A DNA stretch of 64,000 bases from Ciona savignyi (Eukaryota > Chordata > Ascidiacea > Phlebobranchia > Cionidae): positions 96,736 to 160,735 of the forward strand of contig CH002876.1 in assembly GCA_000149265.1 (NCBI GenBank), written 5' to 3'. Both the position numbers and the translations under genes were made by a program. This document shows positions 10,728 through 23,662 of the stretch, in pieces. The notes below the pieces were generated by a model. That model was not told where the DNA came from. It ran no database searches and worked only from the letters and a program-made list of their open reading frames with translations. Every line of letters starts with the position of its first letter. Position 1 is the stretch's first letter.

Positions 10728-13700
10728 ATGAAACTTAGAACTATGCAAGTTGGCATTTTATGTTGCTTGTTAGTATTTACTGTTGTCGTTTGCGTTTACT
10801 TTATTGCTAACAATAAAGATATTCAACGGACTTGGTTGCGAAAGGCAAACACAATCGTTGGAAAAAAATCAAGAAAAGCTGACAAATTTGGAATTATGAC
10901 ACTGAAAGAAGCGATTGATATAGCGAAATTCGATGAAAAGGTAATGTAAGTCATAAAAATCATAACATCGACTCCGATTGAGTAGCTGTTACAATCTGAC
11001 GGTTCCCTGTGTGAGAATAACCCTTGGTTTTTCCCATTTTCCGAAATAAACATAAATATCGTATGATATAGAAGGAATTAATTAGACATGAGTTCTGCTT
11101 AGGTTTTAAACAAAATAACTTTCTTGTGTGTAACATGACAGATTATAATCAATATGAACTCTCTTATATTACATGACAGATTGTAATCAATTGGTGCAAC
11201 GACATAATCAAGGGCGCCAACAAAAAGTTCTGTGGGTGGTGTACTTTTACGAACAACAGATCTCTGGTAAAAACGAGTATTGATATAAGAAAATCTTAAA
11301 AGTAAAATAATAATACATCTACTTAAAGAAAATATATCTTTAGATCACAGATCTTCGAACTGCAGCTGTTATATTCGGTAACAAATGCATGCATAAAAAT
11401 GAAATGCCACCGGATAATTTAAGGTTGGAAGATCTATTATTTTTTACTGTTTAAAACGTCACACTATAAAGCGTATTATAAAAGCGATATAAAGAAGTCT
11501 CTGAAGGGCGAAAACTGAAAGGAGCGAAAGAGGAAAGTAGGGAATTTGGGAAACTGCAAAGTAAAATAAAGAATATGACGTTAGGATATGGGTTAAGGTT
11601 AGTTCTGAAATTAAGATTTGTCTTTAGGGCACAGTTAGAATTAGTTTTCATAGTTTTAATGGGCAGTTTTACTCCTTTCCCCTTTTCCCCTTTTAGTGTT
11701 GCCCGTCCCCAAAATGCACTGATTTGGGGTATCGGATATATAATGGCCTAACTAAAAAGCAAATCGTGGTAGGCTATGTAGCATGCTTTTCAGTGATAAC
11801 TTATAACCACGACAGAGCTTTACTGTTTATTTGAAATAACGTTGGTATAGTCTCAATCAATAGCACAGTTTTCCACCCTTTTTACTTTTTATCTGTGCAT
11901 ATTATGATTCCGGGTAGCTCTAATTGACTGCAATTTATGGTCGTTGCCTTGATATAGAGAAATCAATAAAAATGTAGCAATATCAAAGTAAGCACATTAT
12001 GTAAGCTCCGGGTAGTTCAAACTGGGTATAAGATAACCAACAGATCATATTAGTCTAGTGGTTTAGTGCGTAGCCTTTCAGCTAATGGGCTGTAGGTTCG
12101 AAACTGGTCGCTAGCTAGTTGGCTGTGTCCTTGGGCAAGGCTCTTAACGGAAATTTGGCCGAACCCAGCGGATTAATGGGTTCTACCAAATTGAAGGAAC
12201 GTGTCTATCATATACAACACACTGCAATAGCTCCGGTAACCCGACGGTGGGCGCGAGGGGATCTGACGATTGCCCGTGACGATACCCCCTTGGTTTCCCC
12301 ACTCACAGGGGTAAACATGATTACCCTATACCTATACCCAACCATGATTTAACAGCATTCGTTATATAATGGCTGTTCTATTATATTATGTGGTTTAAAA
12401 TGACCTCTAGGCGAACTACATATGAAATGTATATTTACAAATTCGTTTCAGAAGAAAAGACGTTTATTACATTTGGAACAACATGGAATCGCCCCTTACT
12501 ACATCTGCAACGGTTAATTTGGAATTAAATCACTTCGAGAAAAATTATTTTAATGGTACTATGACTTACAGGTAGTTAAGTTATTAAGTTTATAAAAAAA
12601 GAACCCATATCCCTAATTTATAGCCACCCCTTAGGTTTTTTAAATTTACAATTGTAACATTTTGTTAATAAAAAATTTGTGGCTGTTACTGCATTTGACT
12701 TAAAACACCAAGGGATTTAGTCACTCCTTAAATTTCTATTATTATTAACCCAAATCTTTGGTACTTGCAGAAGAGATTCAACTGTTTACCAGCCATACCA
12801 ATCAAGTGAACTAATTATCAGCAGAGTTAAGAAACTTGGCTTGCAGAAGAAAGAACGTAAGATTGCCTGGATGGTTTCCAACTGTCGATCTCATTTTGGC
12901 GCGACCAAGAGAATGAGTTATTTTAAAAAGTTACAGAAACACGGTCTCAAAGTCGACACTTACGGAAGGTATACATCATATAATTTTCGGTTGGGTCAAA
13001 GGAATATGGGAACTTTATAGACTATGTCCAACCTTAGCTTGGTGGGTTAGTGTGTCGCCTTTCAGTCGAAAGGTTGGAGGTTCATAACTGGTCACTAACG
13101 AGTTGGTTGTGTCCGTGGGCAAGGCACTTAACGGACATTGCCTGAACGCAGTGAAAAATAGATTCTACCAAATTAAAGAAACATCTAACTAAATCATACG
13201 CACAACACTATGCAATAGGTCCTGTAACCCGACGTTGGGTGCGAGGTAATCTGACAATTGCCCATGTGTTAATGCCCCTTGCGTTTTCTATTTCACAGGG
13301 ATAAACATGAATACCCTATTTTTCCTGTACTGGCTGTTTCAAAAAGAAATATTCTGTAGCTCTGGTGATGTAATTCTTGTTTCAGATGCTTCGGTGGAAG
13401 AAATCCTTTAGGACGTGGGGAGATAAGTTTCTTCAGATTTGTAGGAAAATATAAATTTTATCTTGCATTTGAAAATTCCTACCACTGTAGAGATTATATT
13501 ACTGAGAAGTTTAACCAGCACGGCCTCTATTCTGGCACCGTTCCGGTTGTTTGGGGGCCGAAACGCATTGATTATGCGGCAATTGCTCCTCTAAATTCGT
13601 TCATTCATGTAGACGACTTCAAAAGTCCAAAAGATTTAGTAAAATATTTGGACTTTTTGGACAAAAATGATACAGCTTATCAAGAATATCACAAGTGGAG

Positions 13701-13938
13701 GAAAAACTTACCATCTTCGGAGACTTTTGGCTCTTTTTCTGGACGCTGTCAACTGTGCAAAATGGTTCATGGCATTGAAGCATTAGAACCGAAACCGATG
13801 AACGCAAATTATGTCAAATGCACAAATGCCTCTAAAACTCTGGTTATAAAACGGAAGAAATTGAAATATAGAGTAGTTAAAAGCATTAATGACTGGTGGT
13901 ACGGCACTGAAAATCACGAATGTCTTTTTAAAAATTAA
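10728..13938 (+). CDS. Alpha-1,3-fucosyltransferase-like (GT10), intact copy 2, six exons
   Basis: Coding exons are 10728-10940, 11180-11266, 11344-11423, 12452-12571, 12771-12968 and 13386-13938. They have the same sizes and phases as copy 1, giving 416 residues. The family signals are all present: N-terminal anchor after MKLR, CTFTNNRSL, RTAAVIFGN, WNNMESP, IAWMVSNC, KVDTYGR, AFENSYHCRDYITEK, TVPVVWG and FIHVDDF. Predicted role and Golgi location are as for copy 1. The gene is a mosaic. Exons 1-5 and their introns are nearly identical to copy 3 (24174-26410), while exon 6, the 3' flank and the downstream LINE match copy 1. The replacement of WHNRESP by WNNMESP is closer to the vertebrate consensus. 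Acceptor specificity is unknown. Confidence 0.88.
12047..12335 (+). repeat. SINE in fucosyltransferase copy 2, intron 3
   Basis: Full-length copy. It has an A-box-like 'tagtctagtggtttagtgcg' and a clear B-box-like 'ggttcgaaactgg', making it the best preserved tRNA head in the window. It ends in 'atacctatacc' repeats. The third copy carries the same insertion at 25493-25785; copy 1 lacks it. Confidence 0.78.
13023..13318 (+). repeat. SINE in the last intron of fucosyltransferase copy 2
   Basis: Positional equivalent of 5412-5702 and 26463-26762. It has the same head ('cttggtgggttagtgtgtcg') and tail ('gataaacatgaataccc'). It lies between exons 5 and 6, close to where copy 2 switches from copy-3-like to copy-1-like sequence, so it is a candidate recombination site. 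Confidence 0.75.
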
Positions 13939-14634
13939 AAAATGCAAAAAATCCGTAAAACCGGTTTTTATGAATAGCGATATGTACAGATGTAAAATCA
14001 ACAAAGGACGTGTCATATATTTTACAAAAAAAAACTTTCTAAGGTTGCTTTTAGCATTAATGGGTGGCCGTTTTACATGTTTACAGAGATATATTATAAC
14101 ATTGTGAGAGTAAAAAACAAGTTCGAAACTTATTGCAGTCTCAGCGAATCTGTATATTGTAAATTGGATTTTTATGAGAAAAAGAAGTTGTTGCTGAATG
14201 TGCTTACCGCCTTGAAGATTTGTCTTGAACATGTTTCCTCTCACCAAGGTTGTACTATAAGAAATTGCCCTTGGGTTAGTTCAAATCAATTTGTTTGTTC
14301 ACTTAAGAACAAAAGTTTTCGTTTTAGCCAGGAGGCCCCCAAAATTACACGTTTTTACAAGCCTCTAAGAATATAAAGTAGTAAAAAATAATAAAAGTTA
14401 GGTTTGGTGTCAACTCTACCACCGAAGATGATTTATAAATTCATTTGTTCGTGTATTCATACACGGATTATCTGGTTTAATACTGCGCGATATAATCTGG
14501 TCGAACACAAACAAACAATCACAGAGATCAAAAGCTTATCTTGCCTAACCCACTATCACAATACACAAGCCAATTTAAATTCCCATATGGCTGAGGCAAA
14601 GCTTTATAAAAAAATGTTATAAAAAATAAGTTTA

Positions 14635-16267
14635 GTAATATTGTTTGATTCCAGGATAGCTCATCTGCGAAAATATCATGTTCATGAAATAGTCATCCAG
14701 AGTATAGGCCATTTGCCTAAACCCCGAACAGCAACAGCAGAAGTGCACAGATGTACCGAGAAGAAACAGGTCGAAAAAGGTTGCCCACAAGAGGGAATCC
14801 TATCCCCCTTGCTATGCAACCTCCTGGTGGACACTCTACTGCGTCAATTCACTAGAGGCTGCACTTGTGCATACGCCGATGATTTGAGCGTCATCATATG
14901 TGGCCCGGACCCATCAACGATTGGGATGATTGCCCAGTCAACCCTTAATCGTCTGGAGAAATGGGTAATAAACAACCACCTTTGTTTTTCCCCGGCAAAG
15001 ACGGTCGTGGTCATGTTCACAAGAAGAAGAAAATGGTCTTTAAGGCCGCTTCTTCTCCACAACATCCAGCTTACCTTATCTTAGGAAGCTAAGTATCTTG
15101 GTGTTATCTTAGACAACAAGTTGTCTTGGAAGAAATACCATACAAGTCGTATCAAGAAGGCAACTGCTGCGCTAGCACAATGCCGAAGAGCAGTTGGCCT
15201 TATATGGAGTCTACAGTCAAAAATAATGATCATAACCAATGCTTCATTAGTGTGAGTCAGCACAACATACCAGCGTAATATTTAGGAGAACCTGTGCAAG
15301 GTTCGGAGATTGGTCTGCCTATGCATCACTGGTGCCCACAAAGTCATAAAAACGGCTTATCGCCTAAGATTTTAGGCCACTGAAGTCTGGTTACTCAGTG
15401 TGCCAGAAAAAAGTTATATTGACAGTTGCAACCAAGCAATGGAAGATATTCTTCTTTTAATGCCAGTTGATTGCAGTCCCTGCACTCTCCATCTGTAACG
15501 ACATTTCGTCAATCAGATCAGTGACCGTGGCATCACCACACCGACACGCCCATCTGGCCCATTACAGCTTGTCTGTTACACTGATGGGTCACGTTTTGTG
15601 GGTCACGGCTTGAGGGAGGGCCTAATGTTGTGGAACTCTGCTGGATTCCAGGCCACTCAAACTTTGAGGGCAATGATTAAGCTGACGTGTTGGCTCGTGA
15701 CGCATCCAGCACCGCCTTTAACGGCCCAGGACCATCCCTATGTAATCCTGTATGCTGTGCAAGGACGGAATTGGAGGCACGGATGAGCCGAAAACATGCT
15801 GAAGAATGGAGACTAAACTGTGGCTGTCGTCAGACGAAGAAGTATCTTGGGCCAGGCCTATCCTTGTCCAGGAAACTCCTGCGGCTGCGGCGGAGACAGT
15901 TACGATTTGTTCTCCAGATCATCATTGGTTATGCTAATTTGGATAAGCACCAATCCATCCCCATGCGCACGGCATGTGTAACCTGTCCCTTCTGCCAAGA
16001 AGAAGACGAGACTCCTTTACACCATGTTGGCCACTGTACAGCACTTGTTCTGACCAGATAAAGAAATGTGTTTTTAAATCTGATGATCTCGCATCTATCC
16101 CGGTCAAGCATTTAGTCAGCTTCCTTAAGGACACGGGACGACTTGACCGCTATATCGAGGATCCATGACAGCTCGGGGCGCTGGAGTAATGGCCATTCTA
16201 TGGCTTAAATTCCTGGTCCACGTAGCTACCGTTGACCCGCCCATATTAATGTAATGTAATATTGTTT
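14635..16267 (+). mobile_element. 5'-truncated LINE with reverse transcriptase and RNase H remnants, copy 2
   Basis: Same insertion as 7199-8697, carried along by duplication of the unit. The flanking direct repeat is exact here: GTAATATTGTTT at 14635-14646 and again at 16256-16267, bracketing an insert of 14647-16255. The RT part reads well for about 120 residues (from EKGCPQEGILSPLL to the AYADDLSVII catalytic motif and the SPAKTVVVMFTRRRKW segment) before the frame breaks near 15084. The C-terminal CPFCQEEDETPLHHVGHC knuckle lies in an open stretch at 15687-16061. The protein is discontinuous, so the element is not active. Confidence 0.85.
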
Positions 16268-18044
16268 TGCTGGTAATAACAGAATAAACTTTTTATAGGT
16301 GGTATTATTTAACAGTCCTGATTTTTATCGGATCACTAACCCTGATCGAAGATATATTACACTGCATGTTTAATCACTAAGAATTTTGGTAAATATACCA
16401 GATTTTCAACAAAATACGGTCACAATAACAACTTCAGGATAAATGAAACACAAAGGTTTCCTGGTATGATCATTGTTTCTTCAATCAGCAAGACAGGATT
16501 TTAATGCAAGAGTTTTTGTTGATTTAGATTATTATTTCCTGTTTTCTGTGACGTCATTATTTTCTTTAATTTGCCTTTTTATCCTTTGTTCTCTTTGTTT
16601 TTTGTACACGTGTAAGGCGTGGCTTTAGTTTATTTCTTTAGTATTTTCGGTGACCTTTTTAGTTGTACCTGAGAGTCTGCGGTAAAGATATCAAAAGCGT
16701 TGAATAGACAAAACAATTGTAATAGATAGAGAGAAAGATCAAACTGTGGTGAACGGATTGACATAACCAATCCCCCAAACTCAGTTACCGCATTTAAATA
16801 AACTTCGGTAAAGAAGAGCGCGTAACTGCAAAGGGGCAATAGGCAAATTCAAAACATCTCTCTGTTTTGCGATTTCCTTTCACATCAAGGGACGTCCAAT
16901 AATCAAATGACGAAATTCGCTAATGTAGCAATTTTACAACCTTGCAATGATGTAGGTAATCAGTTTTATAACTATCAAGCATTGCTTTTAAATTGTTAAG
17001 GTGGGTTCTCAATAAAAATGCAATAATTTTCCAAAAAACGCGTGTATCCGTGACAAGTATACAAACCCATCATCGTTAAGGTCACATATAATTTAAACTG
17101 CATTCATGCAACCAGAGACAGCCCATTTTACACATACTAGTAGGCAAACCTTCAAACTAAATAAAAAATACCATCTATCATCTGTCCTATCGATAGAATT
17201 GGCGCATTTTTTATTAACAGAATTGGCAAAAGGTGAAAGAAGTCATCTAACCCTGTTTTTCTATATTGAAGTAACAACTTTCCTACAGTTAGCCTACTTT
17301 GGGCAATCGGAAACAATTGATTACTTGTATTAAAGCAGTTTGTGCTTAAAGGTGCCAGGCTTTATTTGTGTTTCTTCAAGTTGTTTTTCTAGCACATTTT
17401 TTTGGTTTTATTAAATCGTGAACGAATCATTCAAAAAAACATTACTGGTATAGTGTATAGTTGAAGTCTAGTGAATGTTTATAACATGTAAAATAAGTGC
17501 AAGCAAAACAAGTTGAAGAAATAGATACAGCAGCAGGTTTTAGACTAGTTTGGATCTAGCATTGGAACAGGAGTGTCATTATCGGCATGACTTACGAGAT
17601 TAACCGTCTTTACTGGTCAGTATAATAACCAAACACGGATCAATGTAGGCTATACCAAAGCAATGTGTCTTTAAACAATCCGAGATGTAATTTCGAGTGA
17701 TTGCTTAAATGAATGCTTCTAATATGCATAATGGGCTTTTAAATAATCATTAACGGCATAGTAAATTCTCGGCCGGGCACAAAATAAATGGATACTTTAA
17801 ATGGTTTGAAAATTCAGATTAACGTATTGCGCTTATTTTAGTAAATAATGAAAAAGAAACTAATAATTAGAATGTACTATAAAAATATATATTTTTATTC
17901 CAAACACGATGGCACGTAAATAGGGAAAAGATACCTTGTGTGTTGGAAAGGATATTTAATATTTAAGCTTTTTTCTCTATTAATAGAAAAACGCGAAAAA
18001 TGTCACATCGACAATCGTCAGATTAGGGCTTTTGTTCGGTTTTA
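16268..18044. other. Intergenic spacer, no gene seen
   Basis: Close copy of 8698-10212, with about 200 extra bases (17090-17300) that the first copy lacks. Those bases resemble 2030-2270. No exon-like open frame with splice signals is visible. Confidence 0.55.
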
Positions 18045-18165
18045 GTAAACCCATTATTCAACTGGGGTTAGACAATGTTCGTTAAGTGCATTGCTCAAGG
18101 ACACGACCAACTATAGTGATCAGTTTCGAAGCCACTACGGTTTGATTGAAAGGTGTCGTACTAAT
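18045..18165 (-). repeat. SINE fragment, minus orientation
   Basis: Third copy of the 10213-10350 fragment, with essentially no differences. It abuts the plus-oriented SINE that follows. Confidence 0.6.
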
Positions 18166-18425
18166 GTCCGGCCCGTTGGTCTAACGGTTAAGTGCTTCGC
18201 CTTTCAATCGAAAGGTTGCAGGTGCGAAACTGGTCGCTAGCTAGTCGGTTGTGTCCTTGGGTAAGGCACTTTACGGACATTGCCTGAACCCAGGGGATTA
18301 ATGGGTTCTACCAAATTGAAGGAACGTATCTATCATATACAACACACTGCAATAGCTCCGGTAACCCGACGATGGGCGCGAGGTGATCAGACGATTGCCC
18401 GTGTGTTAACCCCCTTGGTTTTCCC
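18166..18425 (+). repeat. SINE interrupted at 18425
   Basis: Matches 10351-10610 base for base through 'cccccttggttttccc', then changes abruptly to 'tatgtaacggtgag'. The missing 3' end (attcacggggataaacatg) does not follow within the window. It reappears only as part of the separate full copy after the second gap. Confidence 0.8.
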
Positions 18426-18582
18426 TATGTAACGGTGAGAAACGAAATTTTTCCAAAGCGAAATGGCAGAAACGAAAGTTTTGTTTCTGAAAAAAAATGT
18501 ATTAGTTTAATTTTTTAGCAGTTAGGTGGCACTAGAGGTCAAACGGTAAAATAGCCATATAACTTTTTTTAATTCAATAACG

Positions 18583-18659
18583 GTGTCTGGCCGAATGGTT
18601 AGCGCGACTTATTCGTTAGTATAGACCAGCCCATGTTGGGTTCGATACTTAACCCGGTA
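18583..18659 (+). repeat. tRNA-like sequence inside the 18.4-23.4 kb block
   Basis: Contains an A-box-like 'tggccgaatggttagcgc' and a B-box-like 'gggttcgatact' at tRNA spacing. The outer ends do not pair into a proper acceptor stem, so it looks like a SINE head or decayed tRNA rather than a working tRNA gene. Confidence 0.4.
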
Positions 18660-20211
18660 ACATTTATTTTATTCACATGAACCAGCCTAATTAAAATTGG
18701 TAAAACGTCACAGTGACGTCATGCAGAACATTGGCGGCGTGAGAAATCAGCTTTGTCGCGCGTTATTATGATGTCATAATTAAACTCGAGTTAACAGTAC
18801 AAACTCTGCCAATAGTGGTGTGAATAATGACTCATAATGGAGTTACATTATTACTTGTGTAATCCCCACAACAGAAAGATTTTTTTGTTTGCAATACAAA
18901 ATTACAATTATGATGCTAAGTTTGTGATCAGGTGTTTAATAATTACGTGCGTCACCGAGTAGCACATAAGCTAAATGTTCTATAGCAGAAAGCGGTTACT
19001 TAATTTGTCCTCAAAGTTTTGAAGAACAAATTGTACTTGCCCATGTTTTGACCGATTCACCTCTTAACAAAGATTTAAAACTATTTAACCACGAAGCATG
19101 CGATATCACATTTTACTGTCATAAAACTAACATAACAACTTTTCGTTATCGTTTCTGGAAACAAAATTTTCGTTTCTCGGGTAAAATTTTTGTTTCTTAG
19201 AAACGAAAATTGTGTTTCCTAAATGAGTTTTGGATTATTATTTCCCCAAGTTCTATGATTACATAATTCGTCAAGCTGACACAATATCAACAATTTCGAG
19301 TGAAAATGATTGCATGTGCAGTTAATAAATGTATTTGGACCTTTTAAACCAAGATAATGTATTTGTTGTATTCATTTAAATGAAACATAAATGTATAAAC
19401 CCACAACAAAATAATACACTGATTAGTACTTTTTACGGGCGGTAATAGAAACAAACGGGGTTAAAAGAGTGATTTAAATTCGTGTAACCGATAAACATTA
19501 AAAAACCCGTCATAAATAATGATTTTAATTTAGAATAACATTAGAGAGATTTTCAGGTAGATATACATGAACAAACTGTCGTAAAAATAACAAAAAAAAA
19601 CGAAAATTACGTGACTAAAGATAAAATGGATGATGATAATTACTCCAAAAGTGATTACGTTATTGATTTTTACATTTTTTGCTTTCCGAAACTCGCTTTT
19701 GTTGTGTGTCATTTAGTTAATTCTGCTACAACATACCTTTTCTGCAATCATTGTGTTTATCCATAATAAACAACAAGTTTTGCAAAACAACAAGAAGGAT
19801 ATTTAATTATATTGTAAAAAATTGATGTGTGTTAATTGCCGCATCACACCTAAGTTCATTAATATACTGCGAAAATTTGTCGACATTTATATATGAAAGC
19901 GGGCTGATATCATGTCAACGACGTATATAAGAACATGACTTAAGGTGTTTCCGTAATATGTTTGAATATTGTCCTTTAAAAACGACTGTCATTTTTCTTT
20001 CTTATAAACGATTGTCATATTTTCTAACATATTATATTAAATCTAACATGTCCACTTTTTAATAATTGTGATTGAATGACAGTTGAACCAATGTCCTAAA
20101 ATAGTTAATATTCATGCCTGTATTGAGAATTGCATGTTAATCTGATCAAGGGATTAATGTTTTCATATATTGCAGTATTATGGAATTAAATAGGATCGAT
20201 ATAGCGAACAT

Positions 20212-20690
20212 TTTGATAATTTGACCTTGTGCGTGGGTGCGTTTGTGGCGCGCAATTGAAAACCATACAAGATATAAGGTTTATTGGGGGGAACACATTT
20301 AAAGGTATGTTATCTACCCATCTATCAATTTTCATGCACTTACCACAACAAATCGTCGATTTAGCTATATCCAAGCTGTTTCATTTCATCCCAAAGCGAA
20401 AATACTGATCATTTGACGTTGTGTGGGTGCGTGAATGGTGCGCGTTTGAAAACCCAACAAGATATAAGGTTTATTTTTTGGGAGCAAGTTTATAAATGTG
20501 TTATCCACCCATCTACCAATTTCCATGTACTTACTATGACAAATCGTCGATTTAGCTATATCCAAGCTGTTTCATTTCAACCCAAATCGAACATATTGAT
20601 AATTTGACTTATAGTGTGGGTGCGTTCATGGCGTGCGTTTAAAAACCAAACAAGATATAAGGTTTATTTTTTGAGAACAAATTTAATGTC
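20212..20690 (+). repeat. Three tandem units of about 190 bases
   Basis: Each unit begins with a variant of 'tttgataatttgacctt', contains 'caagatataaggtttatt', then 'atcgtcgatttagctatatc' and 'caagctgtttcatttca'. The third unit is cut short. This is the central part of the repeat-rich block. Confidence 0.75.
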
Positions 20691-21509
20691 ATTCTAAGCT
20701 AAAATCATTTTTATGACTAGTTGTTTTAATGTTCATTGGTTGCACACATTTATATCACTCTTTAATCACATTTCTTTTTATTACCGCCCGTGAAAAGTTC
20801 TAATCAGTGTGTTATTTACAATATTGTAGGTTAAAACCACAAATCAGTGTGTTATTTACAATATTGTAGGCCCAACCACATTTATTAAAATTAACTGCAC
20901 GCGCAATATATTTGACTCGAAATTGTTGTGGTATGTGAGAGTTGGAAAAGTTAACCTTTTTCTTCAAGTACATTGCGCAATCGTGGCATAAGCGTTTATG
21001 TAAGGATTTTTGGCCCTGGTGCACCAGTAGGAGACGCGCTTATCTTTTTGATGACTCGTGCGAACGCGGTCAGCTCACGATAATAATAACGGAGAATAAA
21101 CTATTATTTCTTTAATATAAATGGTGAGGTCTCTAACAATTCAAGCCAAAAAGTAAAGATTGTTTCTAAACTTTCGGTGTGCACACCACACGCATGTCGC
21201 GCAACTAAAATTTCCACATTTAAAAGATCCGTGATTTATTGTTGTTTACAAGAATTAGTTCTTCGAAATAATTAATCAGATCACCGCTGCTTAATGCGTA
21301 ATTGGATCTATGCCCGTCCTAACTAAATTCATATAAATAAAACGCTATTTAATATTTTGTAAATAAATGGATCAAATACATTATCTTAGTATAAAAGGTT
21401 CAACTACATTTATTAACTGCACACATAATCTCTTTCAACCGAAATTGTTGTGGTATTGTGTCAGATAAATTACTTATATAATAATAAAACTTGGGAAAGT
21501 GATAACCTA

Positions 21510-23418
21510 AAGTCCACTTATGAAACACAATTTTTGTTTGTAGAAACGAGAAACGAAAAATTGTGTTTCCAGAAACGAAAATTTTGTTTCTAAAAGCTAT
21601 AAAGAAAAGTTTCGTTTTTGTGTTAGTTTTACGACATTTTGTTTATTAATATAAACCGGAGCACATTTCTTTAAAGTTAATCTAAATAAAAATCATATTT
21701 ATGGCTAGTTGTTTTATTGTTTATCGGTTGCACACATTTAAATTAATCTTTAATCCCGTTTGTTTTTAATACCGCCTGTTAAAGGACTAACCAGTGTGTT
21801 TTTGTAATGTTGTGGGTTTATACCCTTATTTTATTTATATAAATATAGAACAAATACATTATCTTAGTATGAAAGGACCAACTACATTTTTAACCGAACA
21901 CGCAATCTCTTTAATTCGAAATAGATGTGGTATTGCGTCAGCTTAACGAATCATATAATTTGGTAAAACGATAACCCTAAATTCATTTAAGAAACACAAT
22001 TTTTGTTTCTAGAAACGAAAATTTTAGCTGAGAAACCAAAATTTCGTTTCCAGAAACGAAAATTGTGTTTCCAGAAACGAAAATTTTGTTTAAAGAAGCG
22101 ATAACGAAAAATTTTGTTTTTATGTTAGTTTTACGACGTTTGTTTTTTAATATATGCCTGACACTTCTCTCTAATGATAATCTATATTAAAATCATATTT
22201 ATGGCTAGTGTTTATCGGTTGCACACATTTAAATTACTCTTTAATCCCTTTTGATTCTATTACCGCCTGTGAAAAGTACTAACCAGTGTGTTATTTTTAA
22301 TGTTGTGGGTTTATACCTTAATTTTTTATGGACGTGAAAAAAATATCTACATTAACTTAGTTTAAAGGGTCCAATTACATTTATTAACTACACACACAAT
22401 CTCTGTTACTCGAAATTGTTGTGGAATTGCGTCAGCTTGACAAATCATATAATCATAGAACTTGGGAAAATGATAACCCTGAATTCATTTAAGAAGCAAC
22501 ATTTTTGTTTCTGGAAACGAAAATTATAGCCGAGAAACGAAAATTTTGTTTCCAGAAACGAAAATTTTGATTCTTGACGCGATAGCGAAAAGTTTCGTTT
22601 TTTATGTTAGTTTTACGGCATTTTGTTCATTAATATATATATCTGGCACTTCTCTGTGATGTTAATCTAAATTAATATCAATATTTATAGCTAGTTGTTT
22701 TAATGTTTATCGGTTGCATACATTTAAATCAATCTTTAATCCCGTTTGTTTGTTTTGTCGTCCGTGAAAGGTACTAACCAGAGGGTTTTTTTTATTGTTG
22801 TGGGATTTTACATTTTTTTATTTAAATGAATAGAACCAATACATTATCTTAATATAAAAGGTCTACATTTATTAACTGCACACGCAATCCCTTTCACTCG
22901 AGGTTGTTATGGTATTGCGTCAGCTTAACAAATCATATAATCATAGAACTTGGGAAAATGATAACCCTAAATTGATTAAAGAAACAAAATTTTTGTTTCT
23001 AGAAACGAAAACTTTAGCCGAGAAACGAAAATTTTGTTTCCAGAAACGAAAATTGTGATTCTTGAAGCGATAGCGAAAAGTTTCGTTTTTATGTTAGTTT
23101 TACGCAATTTTGTTTATTAATCTATACCTGACACATTTCTCCGATGTTAATATAAATTAAAATCAATATTTATGGATAGTTGTTTTAATATTTATCCGTT
23201 GCGCATATTTAAATTAATCTTTAATCCCGTTTGTTTGTATTGCCGTCCGAGAAAAGTACTAACTAGTGTGTTATTTTCAATGTTGTGGGTTTATAACTTT
23301 TTTTTTATGGATCTGAAAAAAAAATATTTTAGTTTAAAAGGTCCATACATTTATTAACTGCACACACAATCTCTGTTACTCGAAATTGTTATGGTATTGC
23401 GTCAGCTTAACAAATCAT
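21510..23418 (+). repeat. Tandem array of units of about 490 bases
   Basis: Four units are recognisable by the order: 'gaaacacaatttttgtttct', a cluster of GAAACGAAAATTTTG motifs, 'tatgttagttttacg', 'ttatcggttgcacacattta', 'accgcctgtgaaaagtacta' and 'gtattgcgtcagcttaac'. The array runs directly into the second gap, so its real length is unknown and probably collapsed. Confidence 0.75.
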
Positions 23419-23518
23419 NNNNNNNNNNNNNNNNNNNNNNNNNNNNNNNNNNNNNNNNNNNNNNNNNNNNNNNNNNNNNNNNNNNNNNNNNNNNNNNNNN
23501 NNNNNNNNNNNNNNNNNN
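23419..23518. other. Assembly gap of 100 N
   Basis: Exactly 100 N. The left side is the 490-base tandem array. The right side starts at 'tatatttttattcc', which corresponds to base 17885 and base 10075, that is, to sequence lying left of the interrupted SINE. Confidence 0.95.
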
Positions 23519-23662
23519 TATATTTTTATTCCAAACACGATGGCACGTAAATAGGGAAAAGATACCTTGTGTGTTGGAAAGGATATTTAATATTTAAGCT
23601 TTTTTCTCTATTAATAGAAAAACGCGAAAAATGTCACATCGACAATCGTCAGATTAGGGCTT

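Larger units (their letters stand above)
18426..23418. mobile_element. Repeat-rich insertion of about 5 kb, foldback-like, no coding capacity
   Basis: The block starts sharply inside a SINE and is dominated by the near-palindromic motif GAAACGAAAATTTTGTTTC and variants. One repeat unit lies in reverse orientation at about 19140-19510. Several direct copies follow from about 20690, recurring at about 21525, 21989, 22490 and 22980 (spacing 464, 501 and 490 bases). In the middle are three tandem units of about 190 bases (starting near 20212, 20403 and 20593). No reverse transcriptase, transposase or other conserved protein is readable. The inverted arms around a repetitive middle suggest a non-autonomous foldback DNA transposon. 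The right end is lost in the gap, so terminal repeats and target duplication cannot be confirmed. Confidence 0.6.

Noticed and set aside
10466..10738. Open frame beginning MPEPRGLMGSTKLKE, recurring at 23912 and in related form at 12119 and 25565
   Set aside because: It lies inside the SINE body and recurs only because the SINE does. There is no protein signature.
13783..14247. Minus-strand open frame of 154 codons behind fucosyltransferase copy 2
   Set aside because: It overlaps the end of exon 6 in antisense. In copy 1 the same frame is split by a frameshift, so it is not maintained.
14077..14376. Plus-strand open frame of about 100 codons after copy 2, also seen after copy 1 (6377-6694)
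   Set aside because: It is present in both only because the 3' flanks are a recent duplicate. It has no start context or domain and lies in the probable 3' UTR.
18583..18659. Working tRNA gene
   Set aside because: It has A and B box-like motifs, but the acceptor stem does not pair and it sits in a repeat block, so it is listed as tRNA-like only.
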